DNA of 64,000 nucleotides, taken from assembly GCF_000203815.1 (NCBI RefSeq), contig NW_004457624.1:2930354-2994353 (forward strand), in the 5' to 3' direction. Numbering within the stretch: position 1 is the first letter of the stretch; each line of letters opens with the position of its first letter. Below, piece by piece: positions 11,946-22,946 of this stretch. A model generated the notes under the pieces. The model ran no database searches. It had not been told where the DNA came from and saw only the letters and a list, made by a program, of their open reading frames with translations. Source of the DNA: Cavenderia fasciculata. Lineage: Eukaryota > Evosea > Eumycetozoa > Acytosteliales > Cavenderiaceae. The position numbers were made by a program, and so were the translations under genes.

Positions 11946-12572
11946 TGATCCTCCAGATAGATTGTATTTAAATTGAACCCAGTGCGTATAATATTCATAG
12001 AAATCCAGTGGTGTTGGAATATAACCTGGAATTAGATTGACAAATGATAACTGGTTTGTTTCTACAGATGGTGCATTGATAAATAATGATTTGATTGCTG
12101 CAATATTAATTGTTTCTCCAGTAGTTTTGTTTGTTGCAAGAGATTCACACTCTATGTTGGCAATATCCAGTAATTGCATGCTAACCTTTCCATTTATTTC
12201 AAGATTATTTACTGTTGTTGTTCCATTAATAGTAATACCTACACCCGATTGAGGAGTAATTGTATTTGTTTTCATTTCATTTGATTCAATTGATTTGTCG
12301 ACTTTTAAACTATCACTAAATGTCTTGTGTCCATTAATTGTTTGATCTATTTCTGTCAATACCACTTGAGCAACCTTTTTTGATCCAATACTTGGTATGT
12401 CTATTGTAGATTGTGATGTTGTATCTACATTTAAAATTACTTGCAAATCTCCAAAAATAATTTGATTTGTTGTGTTTTCCAGTACCAGTTGATCTGTAAT
12501 TGTCAATTCATCAACTTGTCCAATGGCCACATCTTCAAATTCATTTAATAAATCTACAAATCTTGCTGTCAT
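11604..12572 (-). CDS. Fibre-like virion protein
   Basis: 322-aa protein at the end of the viral gene row. The N-terminal two thirds is a string of short beta-rich repeats of the type seen in viral and phage fibres (TITDQLVLENTTNQIIFG, later TINGHKTFSDSL and a GITINGTTTVNNLEI segment). The C-terminal domain from about residue 205 is distinct and rich in aromatic and cysteine residues (HPCRICCML). It would be the receptor- or particle-binding tip by analogy. About 110 C-terminal codons lie inside the left inverted repeat, and a headless copy lies in the right repeat. A TATA-like box (AATATAAAAAG) sits just before the ATG. Attachment function is inferred from repeat style and position. Confidence 0.65.
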   Translation of the reverse strand: MTARFVDLLNEFEDVAIGQVDELTITDQLVLENTTNQIIFGDLQVILNVDTTSQSTIDIPSIGSKKVAQVVLTEIDQTINGHKTFSDSLKVDKSIESNEMKTNTITPQSGVGITINGTTTVNNLEINGKVSMQLLDIANIECESLATNKTTGETINIAAIKSLFINAPSVETNQLSFVNLIPGYIPTPLDFYEYYTHWVQFKYNLSGGSYVYSYNQIHIVRIGKLVTLCVDSPPTFTMHATAQASEVYTDIIIPERFRPPNIQIVTVSTYQKQSPTLFIHPCRICCMLDGQLIIQNSDGSGIPCDANQSFSIDPFSMSYVCI

Positions 12573-12611
12573 TTTTCTTTTTATATTAATTGTTAATCAA
12601 TATTTAATATA

Positions 12612-12917
12612 TTACTTTTTTCTAGGTCCTCTTTTTCTCTTGGCTCCACCATTAATTCCATATTGCGTTCCTCCAGCTTGTGTTCTTTTTCGTCTTGGTT
12701 TTTTTCCATAACCCAATTTGTCTGCAACCTCTCCAATCTTGCTAGCATAAGGAACACCAGCATCACCAAGTGCCTTTGCTCCTCGTGATATTAATTTGTT
12801 TTCTTTTACAAAGTCGTATGCTTTTTTAAACCAATCTCCAAATCCATCTCCTTGTTGGCCACCCAAACCTGTGTGAATACAAGCTCCATCATTTGAAATC
12901 CATACCCTTCTGCTCAT
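12612..12917 (-). CDS. Small basic virion core-like protein
   Basis: 101-aa protein placed between fibre and ATPase genes. It has a glycine-rich N-terminus (GLGGQQGDGFGDWFKKAYDF) that can form an amphipathic helix, a middle segment with alternating small residues, and a strongly basic tail (KKPRRKRTQ and KRKRGPRKK). This resembles the membrane-lytic or DNA-condensing minor proteins of adenovirus-like and Polinton-like viruses. That is an analogy from composition and position. Preceded by AAATATATATAAAG next to the ATG. Confidence 0.55.
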   Translation of the reverse strand: MSRRVWISNDGACIHTGLGGQQGDGFGDWFKKAYDFVKENKLISRGAKALGDAGVPYASKIGEVADKLGYGKKPRRKRTQAGGTQYGINGGAKRKRGPRKK

Positions 12918-12940
12918 TTTTTCTTTATATATATTTAAAT

Positions 12941-13720
12941 CTATATTTTAATTTCCAGTTGTAAATTGAAATCCTTTCTATAATCTCCATTTCTACTTGT
13001 GTAAAGAAAATGATATTTCTCTTTGGTTGAAAATGAATAAATCTCTATAAATAATTTAAAAGGAATTGTCAGTGATAGTTCTTCATAAATGATTTTTAAT
13101 GTTTCTGTTGGTATATTTTTAAATAGCAAAACATAATCCAAATTACCTTTTCGAATATGTGATGAAGTGTCTTTCCATGATTGAGTACTAATAATAATCT
13201 TGGTTGAAAAGTGTCTTTGAATCTTCATTAGTTTGGTAATACTTGGATCTTTTAATTCATTTGATAAATCATCAAAAATAATTAAATAATCTGGTGCCAC
13301 TTCTTTTTTTGATGATGATTTCTCTGCCACAATATTATTGGTCAATATCAATGATTTACTATTTTCATTTGGTTTTACTTGTAAACTTTGAATAAATGCT
13401 TCCAACACATTTGCCTTGTCATCATAAATACTTGTAAATGCCATAAATGTTATTCCTCTTTTATCCAAATCTTTTTGAATTTCCAACCAACTATGATCAT
13501 TGTGAACTGTCGCACAAAAAATTAAAACATTGGTTTGTTTATTAGTACATTCATCTATAATCTTTTTAATAACAACAGTCTTGCCACTATTCTTTGGAGC
13601 ACATACCAATATATTTGCATTTAATTGATTAAATAATTCTGATCCTTTTACATTTTTTGGTGGTTGTGGTAATTTGATTGGTTCCACAATGACATTATTG
13701 ATTTTTGTTAGCTTTATCAT
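12941..13720 (-). CDS. FtsK/HerA-type genome packaging ATPase
   Basis: 259-aa ATPase that would pump viral DNA into the capsid. Walker A is APKNSGKT (residues 41-48), Walker B is DYLIIFDD (about 144-151), and a polar sensor follows in IIISTQSW (about residues 174-181). Length and motif spacing are those of the A32-like/FtsK-HerA packaging ATPases of Polintons, virophages and related viruses. The frame is intact. The start is supported by ACATATATATAAAA directly before the ATG and by an 18-nt gap to the next gene upstream. Confidence 0.88.
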   Translation of the reverse strand: MIKLTKINNVIVEPIKLPQPPKNVKGSELFNQLNANILVCAPKNSGKTVVIKKIIDECTNKQTNVLIFCATVHNDHSWLEIQKDLDKRGITFMAFTSIYDDKANVLEAFIQSLQVKPNENSKSLILTNNIVAEKSSSKKEVAPDYLIIFDDLSNELKDPSITKLMKIQRHFSTKIIISTQSWKDTSSHIRKGNLDYVLLFKNIPTETLKIIYEELSLTIPFKLFIEIYSFSTKEKYHFLYTSRNGDYRKDFNLQLEIKI

Positions 13721-13738
13721 TTTTATATATATGTTGAT

Positions 13739-14104
13739 TTAAAATTTGGTAAATTGAAATACAGCTGCAAATTCCAATCCATTTTCCAAATAATTGTTGT
13801 TTTGATCCACACATTCAAAATAATAAGCTCCTTGTATAATGGCTCCACTTTTGTTTGTAAAATGTAAATTACAATTGGTGGTGGATATTTTTGAAAAGGA
13901 AAAAAGGTTGTTGTCACTAATCAATGAAGTTCTAATTGTGTACACATCCCCAATATGAAGTGTTCCATCCAAACTATAGAGTTTTAATGTAATAAGATCT
14001 GGAACAAAATCTAAATTAATTTGAACCATCAACCTTGCATGACCACCAGGAATGATACCACTAATTGGGATTGTTTTAATAATTGTCTGTTTGTTGAATT
14101 TCAT
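13739..14104 (-). CDS. Unknown beta-rich viral protein
   Basis: 121-aa protein between the ATPase and major capsid genes, with 36 nt to the major capsid stop. No known motif recognised. The composition (alternating hydrophobic and polar residues, few predicted helices, a VDQNNNYLENG turn) suggests a small beta-sandwich, which would fit a minor capsid or cement protein. TATATAGG precedes the ATG. The frame is intact. Confidence 0.5.
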   Translation of the reverse strand: MKFNKQTIIKTIPISGIIPGGHARLMVQINLDFVPDLITLKLYSLDGTLHIGDVYTIRTSLISDNNLFSFSKISTTNCNLHFTNKSGAIIQGAYYFECVDQNNNYLENGLEFAAVFQFTKF

Positions 14105-14140
14105 TTTCCTATATATTATTTAATAATGAATAAATAATAT

Positions 14141-15471
14141 TTACATTAATGTCAATCCATTTGAAGTAATAACTAATCTTCTTTTACATACCACAGTTGA
14201 TTGATGAGTAAGATTGGTTGCAACACTTAAAAATGCAATAAAATCCCATTTAACCTCTCCTAGATTTAAATCAATACCAGAAACAATATTTTCATCTAAC
14301 AAACCAAATGATCCATCATCAAATCTATCCAACCAACACCAATTATAGTTGTGAATATTTGGTGTTTGAATTGTTGAATCTATCAATTTGTCTCGCAATG
14401 CTTTATAATCATCATTTACAATTGGATAATAATCGTATTGCATTCGCCTTGTATTATTAATATTGGTGTAAAAATGTTCCAAATTTGTCGCAGCCACATT
14501 GTTGTTGTAGATGGCAGAGTTTGCAACTGAAGCAGTAACAAATAAACTATGATAAATTCTTTCCAAAGTAATACCATTTAGTCTATTTAATCTTAATGAT
14601 ACCGGCTGATTTGTACCTGTAAGTGATGCTGTTGTAGTATAACAATAAGGAATAAGTAAAGAGAAACCTTCTGAGCTTGCAATCGTTGTAAATTTTGAAT
14701 AATATCAAATCTCTTTTCAACTGCTAAATGTATTTCCATACCTTGTACATTGGGTCCAGCAGGAGCAGTTAAAGCAACTGGGTTTGTTTGGGGAGTAAGA
14801 GAGGCATCTGCACCAAAACCAATATTTGGTAATTCTGACCAAACAAATCTAACCAATAATGTTTCATTCAACATAATATCCTTGTCCAATGATAAAATGG
14901 ATTCGTATAATTCGTTGAATGGAATGGTTACATTTAAATTAACTGCTGTATTGGCCGCAAAGCCTGAAGATAAATAGTCTGGTACAGTAAATGCTCTATC
15001 ACATGAAGTGCCATCATATCTTGGATTCATATTTACCAAAGTGTTACAAGAATAACAAGGAATATAAGATTGATTTGCTGTATTTACTGCAGAGTTGAAA
15101 GTGTTGAGTGTATTATTTAATTTTTTGTTGATCTTGGTCACCATTTAGAAATGTAAATGAAAGTTGGTATGATCCATAAAATATGTACCACCTCTTGTAA
15201 ATACCTGTATCTGTCTAAAGAATGGAGTAAAATCTGTAAATACAAATCCAAACTTGTTATTTGTTGCAGGTAATGTAAATGTAAATGAAAACCATGACCT
15301 ACTTAAATTGAATGCTTTGGTTGGTGGTATTTCAAATATAGTGTCATTTCCTCCTTGATAAACTGTTGTTTGAGTTGCACCAGCTTGAGGATATACTCTA
15401 GTGTATTCATATTGTGGTCCTGATCCAACCATTTGTCGATAATCAAATTGATTTGAAATTGCTTGTTCCAT
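14141..15471 (-). pseudogene. Major capsid protein (double jelly-roll), broken twice
   Basis: About 443 codons, within the usual range for Polinton and PLV major capsid proteins. The N-terminus has a GSGPQYEYTRVYPQAG segment followed by a strand-rich jelly-roll containing SWFSFTFTLPATNNKFGF. The middle part starts the region with YIPCYSCNTL, and the C-terminal third has VTASVANSAIYNN. An in-frame TAA at 15145-15147 separates the first 108 codons from the next 183. The frame then shifts by one base near 14670, and the last third is read in another frame down to the stop at 14141. The ATG right after the TAA could restart translation of the middle part. Identification rests on position, length and strand pattern, backed by the neighbouring ATPase and penton. 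Confidence 0.75.
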
Positions 15472-15504
15472 TTTTTTAATTCTATATATTCTATATATCT
15501 AAAA
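15472..15504 (-). promoter_or_regulatory. TATA-type late-promoter-like box before the major capsid gene
   Basis: The minus strand reads GATATATAGAATATATAGAA within 30 nt of the major capsid ATG. Similar ATATATA boxes precede the other viral genes at nearly the same distance, so they are probably their promoters. Confidence 0.45.
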
Positions 15505-16338
15505 TTAAATTTCATCAACAACTGTTAATGATTCTTTTTCTTTAACCAATAAATAATTTATATATTCTCTTACCAATTGTGAGATGTCATTATGTTTGAA
15601 TAAAATCAATGTCAGATTGATATTTACACCATTTAAATTTACTTCATTTCCATCTTGATCTGTCAAATAAATGGTAAAGCTTGTCTTTGTATTTGATACC
15701 AATTGTTTACTATATGATTCAACATCATAGTTTTGCCAATGAATATTTGAAAAATCTGCATTACCAGCTGCAGAATAAACCTCTTGTAATATATCATCAT
15801 CTCCATTGCTACATAAATCTGAATGAATAAACAATACATTGTCAGATTGTAAGTTGATTACATTGGTTGATTCCAAAATATTATTCTTGAATGGATTTTT
15901 TGAATCTTTATTAAAACCTAAATGACGAAATAATTGATTAGTAAAAGAAAAGATTGGTTGAATATCTCTTGTTGATGCACAAGTAAAAATATATTTACCA
16001 GTATTTGGTTGTTGTGATGTCGGCCAACCGATTGCATACTTTACATTGTTTGGTGACAATGCATTCAATTGCTTTTCCAATGTGTCTTGCAATGATTTTC
16101 TTGAATAATTACCAACAGGGATAGAAATAATAGTTGATTGATCATCTTCTATCAATTCAAAAGTATTTAATCCTCTTCCAACTGTATAAAATGATTTTGG
16201 TATTGTCGCTTGTAATTATGCAACTCTGTCAAATCTGTCTTGAGGATAATATATAATATTATATTTAAATTTAGAATTAGTACCACTGATTCTATTATGT
16301 GAATTTATATAGAATATTTTTTTATGTGTAATCAACAT
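15505..16338 (-). pseudogene. Penton-like minor capsid protein with one in-frame stop
   Basis: Minor capsid protein expected to form the five-fold vertices as a single jelly-roll. The typical order is visible: IPKSFYTVGRGLNTF near the N-terminus, IPVGNYSRKSLQDTLEKQ, a central FSFTNQLFRHLGF, and IHWQNYDVESYSK before a basic/acidic tail. The gene starts at the ATG at 16336-16338, preceded by TATATATAAAAGT. Forty codons later an in-frame TAA (16216-16218) interrupts it, after which the frame is open for the remaining 237 codons. Reading through gives 277 residues, a normal size for the family. Confidence 0.72.
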
Positions 16339-16514
16339 ACTTTTATATATAATTAGTAAAACATTATTATAAAATTATTAAAATTTACTATTACTCTAAT
16401 AAAAGTGATTTGCTGTCGCTATTTTGTCTTTAAATAAAGTAGTGAAAAAGTATTATAAAAGTAGTGTAAAAATAGTAATATAATAAATTACTCTATATAT
16501 ATATAATAAAGAGA
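16339..16514. promoter_or_regulatory. Divergent viral promoter region
   Basis: AT-rich 176-bp space between the penton gene (minus) and the first plus-strand viral gene. It has TATATATAAAAG facing the penton and CTCTATATATATATAATAAAG facing the plus-strand gene, each within about 25 nt of its ATG. Confidence 0.45.
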
Positions 16515-16890
16515 ATGGATCAAGATATAAAAAAAGATAAAAGATCAATTACATCTGCTCTAAATCTAAAAAAAGCACGTGATGCGAGAAAAAATCAATT
16601 ATAATCTATGATAGTGATTCGGATTCGGATAATGATTCTGATAATGATAATACAAAGAAAAGAATAAACAACAAAGCTACTGTTAAAAAGAAAAGAATAG
16701 TAATAGATAATAATAAAAAAGACTTTGAACAAATGAATAAAAAAATGGAATCTCTCATTGAAATGTTCATCAACAAAAAAATAATTTAATTGTAAATGAT
16801 GAAGTTGTAGAGAAAGAGATAAAACAACAACCTATAAATAGTATTAAAGAATCAGATATTATAAAGAATAAAATGATTATGAAGTTTTAA
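16515..16890 (+). pseudogene. Small acidic/basic viral protein, two frameshifts
   Basis: Begins MDQDIKKDKRSITSALNLKKA, a lysine-rich helix, and runs into a TAA after 29 residues. In another frame the sequence continues at once with an acidic stretch (YDSDSDSDNDSDNDN) followed by KKRI and a helical segment. A second shift at the A-run 16775-16781 gives a last helical part ending at 16890. Removing the two shifts would leave one protein of about 125 residues. No family recognised. It is the first gene of the plus-strand pair and may be a DNA- or scaffold-binding protein, which is speculative. Confidence 0.5.
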
Positions 16891-16918
16891 ATATAATTAT
16901 ATTGTATAATAATACAAG

Positions 16919-17734
16919 ATGATGATTGGAGGTAAGAAGCAAAAACAGAGACCATTAAGATTAAAAGATAAAAGAGGACGATACATACAACATGGAGTAG
17001 ATAGAGTTTACATTAGATCAAAAAAGAATGATAAAAAATTGATTAGAAAGTTGATTAGAGAAGCATTAGATGATGAGAGGAAACAACAACAGCAACTCTC
17101 TAAAGAAAGCAGCCCTGTATTGGCTTGGTCAAATCCAAATGAAGTTGCCATGATCAAATCAATACAGGATGCCAACTTTAGAGAGTCTGTACTCAAGAAT
17201 CAACAAGAATTGGATAAAGAAACAAAGAAAAAGATTATTGATCTAACAAAAGATGATATTCAAGTAAAACAAGAGATACCAATAGTAAAAAAAGAAAATG
17301 ATAGATTTGATCAATTGGAAAAGAGATTGTCAATGTTGTTTGAAGCAAAGGAGGAGAAATTAAAGAGAAGACAAGAAAAAGATGATAGATCAATGGAAAT
17401 ACTTTACAATCAAAAGTTGACAGAAAAGAGAATACAAGAATTGGAAGGCAAGTATGAAAATACAAGACAAATAGATGAACAATTACAATCAATTATAGAT
17501 ATGAACAATGAAATGAAAGAAAAGAATCTTTTGGAATTGGAAAGAACAATTCAAGCAAATCAAGTAAATCAAGCAAAACAAACAGAACAGCAACAAAAGA
17601 TTGGTGGAAGATCAAAGGTCTTTATGATAGAATAATTAATCTCAAAATTTCGCTATCATAAAGTAAACAAAGTTATTGATCAAGCATCAAACATGTGGTT
17701 TGCTATTAATAGATACAATGGTATACCATTTTAA
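16919..17734 (+). CDS. Long coiled-coil viral protein, possibly cut by a stop
   Basis: Open for 238 residues from the ATG at 16919 (a second ATG follows at 16922) to TAA at 17633-17635. The N-terminus has a basic RGRYIQHGVDRVYIRS segment. From residue 60 to 220 the protein is almost wholly charged and helical with coiled-coil character. After the TAA the same frame stays open for another 32 codons with non-random content (LISKFRYHKVNKVIDQAS, ending at 17734). A full-length form of 271 residues is therefore possible and the TAA may be a mutation. No family recognised. Placement next to the capsid genes suggests a virion or scaffolding role. Confidence 0.55.
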
Positions 17735-18138
17735 AGAATCAAGTTTGATTAATATAATATTAATCTTTATTTGTATTATTTTGTGATAGATCAACCATAG
17801 CTATCATGATTCTTTTCATAAAATTAAATAAACTTAAATATTAACAAAGTTCCATTGCTTTTTACTTGATACAATGAAGAACTTTGGCACGAATGATTAG
17901 AGGCGGTCCGTTTTCCCAACCACTGTTGAATGAATCGATGTTGGTCCACCACTTTTAATAATCCATTGATTATTGATACACCGCTTCCCCAAAAAATAAT
18001 AATAATATAGCACTTCCATCCACACTGCTTCAAAATCCATTGATTTGAAGCGCCACACTTTCAACCCACTTATATTGGTTCTACTTCTTGTTGATTCAAT
18101 AATTTATTTAAATTTGGTCCACCAATTAATACCAATAT
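17735..18138. other. Spacer between viral module and Crinkler-like gene
   Basis: About 400 bp without an intact gene. The part 17860-18060 has higher complexity than the AT-rich DNA around it and may be decayed coding sequence belonging to the minus-strand gene next to it. No inverted repeat or target duplication marking a second insertion was seen. Confidence 0.4.
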
Positions 18139-21100
18139 CTATTCACTCTTTGAAACAAAAAAATCGAGAAGTTTCAAATTGTTGTTGTTGTTGGTTATCT
18201 CGTCCAAATATACAATAAACTGGTTATTGAAAGATTCTTTGTTGACATTTAAACGTCGATCGGCTATCCACAAAAAGTTTGTTTTGGTACCTGGGGGTAA
18301 CATTCTTTTAATTAAACCAAATATTTCGGAATCCTCCCATTCGTTCTTGTGTGTAGCCGCAACGGTGACCTGACATGCAGTGAGGACAGGTCCGTCCACA
18401 AGAAGAAGTCAACATGTGGAAAGTTGGAGGCCGATGGTACGATAATCTCGTTATATGGTGAACCCCAACGGTAAGCTTTGAGTTTGTCTGTTTTGAGTTT
18501 CTGTGCTTCAAGACCTTGCCAGTCCATCCCAGTTGATAAAAGTTTTGTCACATTCTCCTCTTTTTTGTAATCGATATTGTAAAACATCTTTGAACATGAT
18601 ATTTTGAAAGCTTTTGCTTCAATAATAGAGTCAATAATGTATTTCTCTACAACTCTGCCGCGGAGATCCTCTGTAAACTCCAAACTGTTTCTGAAAATAA
18701 GGTTATAAAAATGATCGAGTAACTCTTTATACACAACAGAACCCATATAACGCTCCTCAAGTATACTTTCCGCTACTTTTGTAATACCATAAACATGTTT
18801 GTCTTTGACAAACATAAGTTGTTGGTTAATGAAGTGTGGGGGTTCAATAGGAATCTAATAGAGAATCAGGTAAATATAAATATCGTACGATGAATATTTT
18901 TAAATAAATACTATACCTTTAATGCCATTGCTACTACTGATCTGGTAAAAGATTTTAGGTCTTCTGGGTCCTGTAAGTATTCTTTGCGATAGAAAATGTC
19001 TAATGGCCCGATTTGTGCGGATCTTGCAGCATCGAAATTGTCGAGTGACAGGATGATATCATCGTTGTTGATGTATTTTTTGGAGGAAAAAGGTCCTTCC
19101 AACTGTTTGATCCAGATCGACAGATCTAATCTAGAAAGTAGTACCAAAGTTGGTTAGCGATTATTTGTTATAAATATAAAAAGAAGCCTATCTTACGGGA
19201 TAAAGTTTGTATAAAGATTGACAGTTTCAAGGTCATCTTCAGACACAATGACATTATGTATGCCCAAGTATGCCAAACACTCTTCTTTGGTGAAGCCATC
19301 ACAAAATTGGAAAACAGGCCAAGATTCTTTATGAGCGACTGTGAAATAATAGTTATTATTTGCTGATGCAGACGACACAACCACCATTTGGCCATATGTT
19401 TCCATAGCTCCAGCAAGATAGCTTTCAATGATGCAATAGGGGGACTCTTTTCTTTGTGAATCTGTCAAGCCATTGTGTTGATCGAAAACCCAATACACTT
19501 GATGTTCAGCATCCAACCACAATTTTGTGGCCTGGGTGATGAGTTCTTTCAATGAAGCAAGTGATTGTGGAATAGTCTGGCTACACAAAAAATTAGAGAG
19601 TGTAGAGTCTTGGGCAAATGAGGCAGCATGAACCATTGAGGATATCAGGAATGAATAGGCATTGTTCGATTCTGCCCATCCCTGGCAATCAGGGATATAT
19701 ATCACGATGTTTTTGGGCTTCAGTCGAAGCAGATATACTGCTTGATAGATTGAATGAGATTTTCCGAATCCTTGTGGACCTTGTATGTACACCCCTCTCT
19801 TGCAATCTCTGGCAGAAGAGGAAATGAAGTCTTGAAGCTTTTTTGAGATGCCTCTGTCCACAATCTTGACTTGTTTTTCATTAAAGGAAAATCTGCCTTT
19901 GTGGATTGACTTTGAAAAAGAGTCTTCAGGGATAGAGTATGCTCCCCCTGAACTATTGAAGTATCCAATAACTCTTCGCTTCTTTACAGTTTCAACTATT
20001 TCCTGATCTTGATAGTATACTAAGAAAGCAAGAAATTAGTAAAACACTAGTTATTATTGATCGTTTGACTTACATTGTTCACCAACAATGACTTTTTTTT
20101 TTTTTTTGTTGCCTTGGCACTCCAGGAATTCGAGTATTCTCTTTTCAGACACTAAAAGGTTTGCAACAAGAAATAAAAGAAAAAGAAAAAGAAAACAAAG
20201 AATGGTTAGATATATTGCAGTAAAGGTAAATGAAATGTATTTAAAATTGTTGCCTATGTGGAGATGAGGCAAGTGGTTAAAAGGGAAAAGAGATGGGAGT
20301 GGGGATAATGAAAACCAAAAGATAATCAACAAGAAATGGTTTAAAAAGAGGAGCAATGATAGTGATTGTAACATCTGATAGAAATATGAATGGTGATTGG
20401 TTGATATAATAATTATAATTATATTAGGAATGGTTGGAGATGGATTGACCAACAACAATGAGGCAAATGTTTAGTGTTTGGTTGGTTCGACAATGGTTAG
20501 AAGTACAATGGGGCAAGTGGGTAAAAGGAAAAGATGGGTAATTGGTAATGAATAGATTAAAAGAGCTGGGTGGTGCATTGATGAATAAAAACCAAAAGAT
20601 AATCAACAGAAATGGCTTAAAAAGAGGAGCAATGATAGTGATTTTTTATTATCTGATGAAACAAGAAAGTATTGTCCACTGGATGTGAATCAAACCAACA
20701 AACAAAAGGTGGAGGGATTTTAGTGAATATAGCCAGTGATATTAATGGTGATTGGTTGATAATATTAGGAACGGTTGGAGATGGATTGACCAACAACAAT
20801 GAGGCAAGTGAAGGGCCTGTAATATGAGAGCAAACAAAGCAAAACAAAATGACTAGATTTGAATGATGGTGATTGGTTGGTGTAGCAATTAGGTATGTTT
20901 GACAAAAGTAGTGGATAAGATGGAAAAAGAGATGGGTGATAAAAATAAAAGGATGTAGAGCGATAGAGAGTGGTGTAGCTTGGTGAATGGACAATGGTAT
21001 TTGATTTGGATCAAAGGATTATAAATATATCAACGAACACAAGAGGTCAATGATATGTAAAGATGAACAAGCAAAACTAAATGACAAATGTTTGGTTGTA

Positions 21101-22329
21101 CAACAATGAAGCAAGTGGTTAAAAGGAAAGAGATGGGTGGTGCATTGGTAATGAAAAAAAAAAGATAATCAAAAGAAATGGTGCAAAAAAGAGGAGCAAT
21201 GATAGTGATTTTTAATTATTTGATGGATATAGGAAGTGTTGTTAACCGGATAGGTGAGTGAAACAAACTAATAAAAGGTAGAGGTTTTGAGTGTCCAGTG
21301 ATATTAATACTGGTTGATAATATTAGGAATGGTTGGAAATGGATTGACCAACAACACTGAGGCAAGTGAAGGCCTGTAATGTGAGAACAAACAAACAAAA
21401 CAAAATGACTAGATTTGAATGATGGTGATTGGTTGGTGTAGCAATTAGGTATGTTTGACAAAAGTAGTGGATAAGATGGAAAAGGAGATGGTTGATAAAA
21501 ATAAAAGGTTGTCGAGTGATAAAGAGTGAGTGTAGCTTGGTGAATGGGCAATGGTATTTGATTTGGATCAAAGGATTATAAATATATCAATGAACAAAAG
21601 GTCGATGATATAAAATATGAACAAACAAAACAAAATTGCAAATGTTTAGTGTTTGGTTGGTTCGAAAGTGGTTAAAAGGAAAGAGATGGGTGGTGCATTG
21701 ATTGGTGATGGTGTTTGGTTGGTGTAAGAAATAGACTGGCCAATAATGAGGCAAGTGTCAAGTGGTCAAAAGGAAAGGAGATGGGTGAAAAAAAGGTAAT
21801 AGTTGAAAGAGGAGAATGTAGTGCAATATCCGATGGAATGTTAAAATGGAAACAAAAGTTGTTGATAAAATATAAATTTAATGAAATATGAATAAAATTG
21901 TGTTTATATTACCTTGAGGAGCATCGGCTGGAGTACCTAACAAAAAAAAAAAGAGAGGAAATTTAGTGTCCACACACACATATTGATTTGGGATTAATTT
22001 GTACATACTTTTCGTGAGCTTTTCGATTGATTCAAGAAGAGAATAGGCAGAACCATCTTTGAATTTATAGGGACCGTCTGACTGAGTTAATCTTGCAAAG
22101 GTAAGATTTTTCAAAAACTGCCCTTTGATGGATTGATCTTTCAATGCTTGAGCATAGTCCTCCCCATCGGATTGATTTTTTGCCCATCCATACACTTCTT
22201 CAATATTCCACTGTTCCCAAGTCTTTGATTTGTCCTGTATAGGGTTGGGATTGTCTGAAACAAAAAAAATGGTCAATTTCTTATTAATAACTATTTTTGT
22301 TCCAAATATAACTTACGAGTGCCAGACAT
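18139..22329 (-). pseudogene. SAM / Crinkler-RHS-type P-loop NTPase / REase-like protein, one frameshift
   Basis: Seven exons join in phase: 22317-22329, 22009-22254, 21913-21936, 20074-20151, 19197-20019, 18917-19130 and 18139-18854. Order of parts: a SAM-like helical domain (WNIEEVYGWAKNQ); a lysine-rich linker; a P-loop NTPase with Walker A GPQGFGKSHS, the strand IYIPDCQGW and Walker B VYWVFDQHN; then a C-terminal segment with FPHVDFF and ACQVTVAATHK. That last D...QxT...K order is the restriction-endonuclease-like signature of Crinkler (CRN) and trypanosome RHS proteins. The last exon changes frame near 18405, between these two motifs, so the nuclease is split in this copy. Such proteins act as nuclear effectors in other eukaryotes. 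Their role in a virus-derived element is unknown. Confidence 0.72.
20160..21905. repeat. Intronic tandem-like repeat in the Crinkler-like gene
   Basis: The 1.76-kb intron between 21913 and 20151 consists of degenerate units spaced about 280 and 560 bp. The block around GAGGAGCAATGATAGTGA occurs at about 20350, 20625 and 21195. The block around GATGGTGATTGGTTGGTGTAG occurs at about 20865 and 21420. The plus strand is purine- and GGT-rich, so the transcript is pyrimidine-rich. The same family, read in transcript sense, is found in a Fanzor intron at 51180-51990. Confidence 0.75.
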
Positions 22330-22946
22330 TTGTTCTTCTTTTGGTGGTTGAGTGTTAGAGTACAAGAGATAATATATGAATTAATGTCAAAGAAATAAGG
22401 ATAAAAAGGCAATAAATGAGCAAATGTGGTAAGGAATGTTATATGGCGGATATATATTTATAAATTAAAATACTAGGAGTGAAAAAAGAGAGGGAATGAA
22501 TATATATGTACAAGATACTGGTGTCTCTTTAACTGATGAATAGATAAATATGAAATATATGAATAAATGGCAAAAAAAAAGAACAAATAAAAGGTATCAG
22601 AAATACATAATAACACTGCTGCTGCTGATTCTGCGGTATGGTGCTTCTATCATCAGACTCCAAGAAAAAAAAATATTATATTATAATTATTAAAAAAATG
22701 GTGGTTTTATTTTATATAAATAAAAATCATTAGAATGTCTAATGGGTGAGTGATGATAACACAAGACTTTAATATTAGGGTTGATGGTGTGATTAACAGA
22801 TGACTTGAACCACAACACCACCAGTAACTAAAGTAAAGCAAAGAGTATCATGATGGGGTGGTGGGGGAATCTGACGAATGACAATCATGTGCAAGACGAA
22901 TATGAGTGGTTAAATAGAAGATAGATGCATAGTTATCATTACTTAC
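22330..22946. other. Leader or intron between two SAM-encoding exons
   Basis: AT-rich, with no open frame of interest. If the SAM exon upstream (22947-23247) belongs to the same gene, this is its first intron. The exon leaves one base, and an AG just before the next ATG would accept it in phase. Otherwise it is promoter and 5' leader. Confidence 0.4.

Noticed and set aside
14141-17734. TAA reassigned to glutamine in the virus
   Set aside because: TAA ends the capsid gene 36 nt before the next ATG and also ends the fibre gene at the same place in both repeats. Frameshifts in the same genes point to ordinary decay.
20054-21571. Long open frames rich in phenylalanine, histidine and leucine on the minus strand
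   Set aside because: They lie in the repeat-filled intron, overlap each other in several frames and reflect pyrimidine-rich composition.
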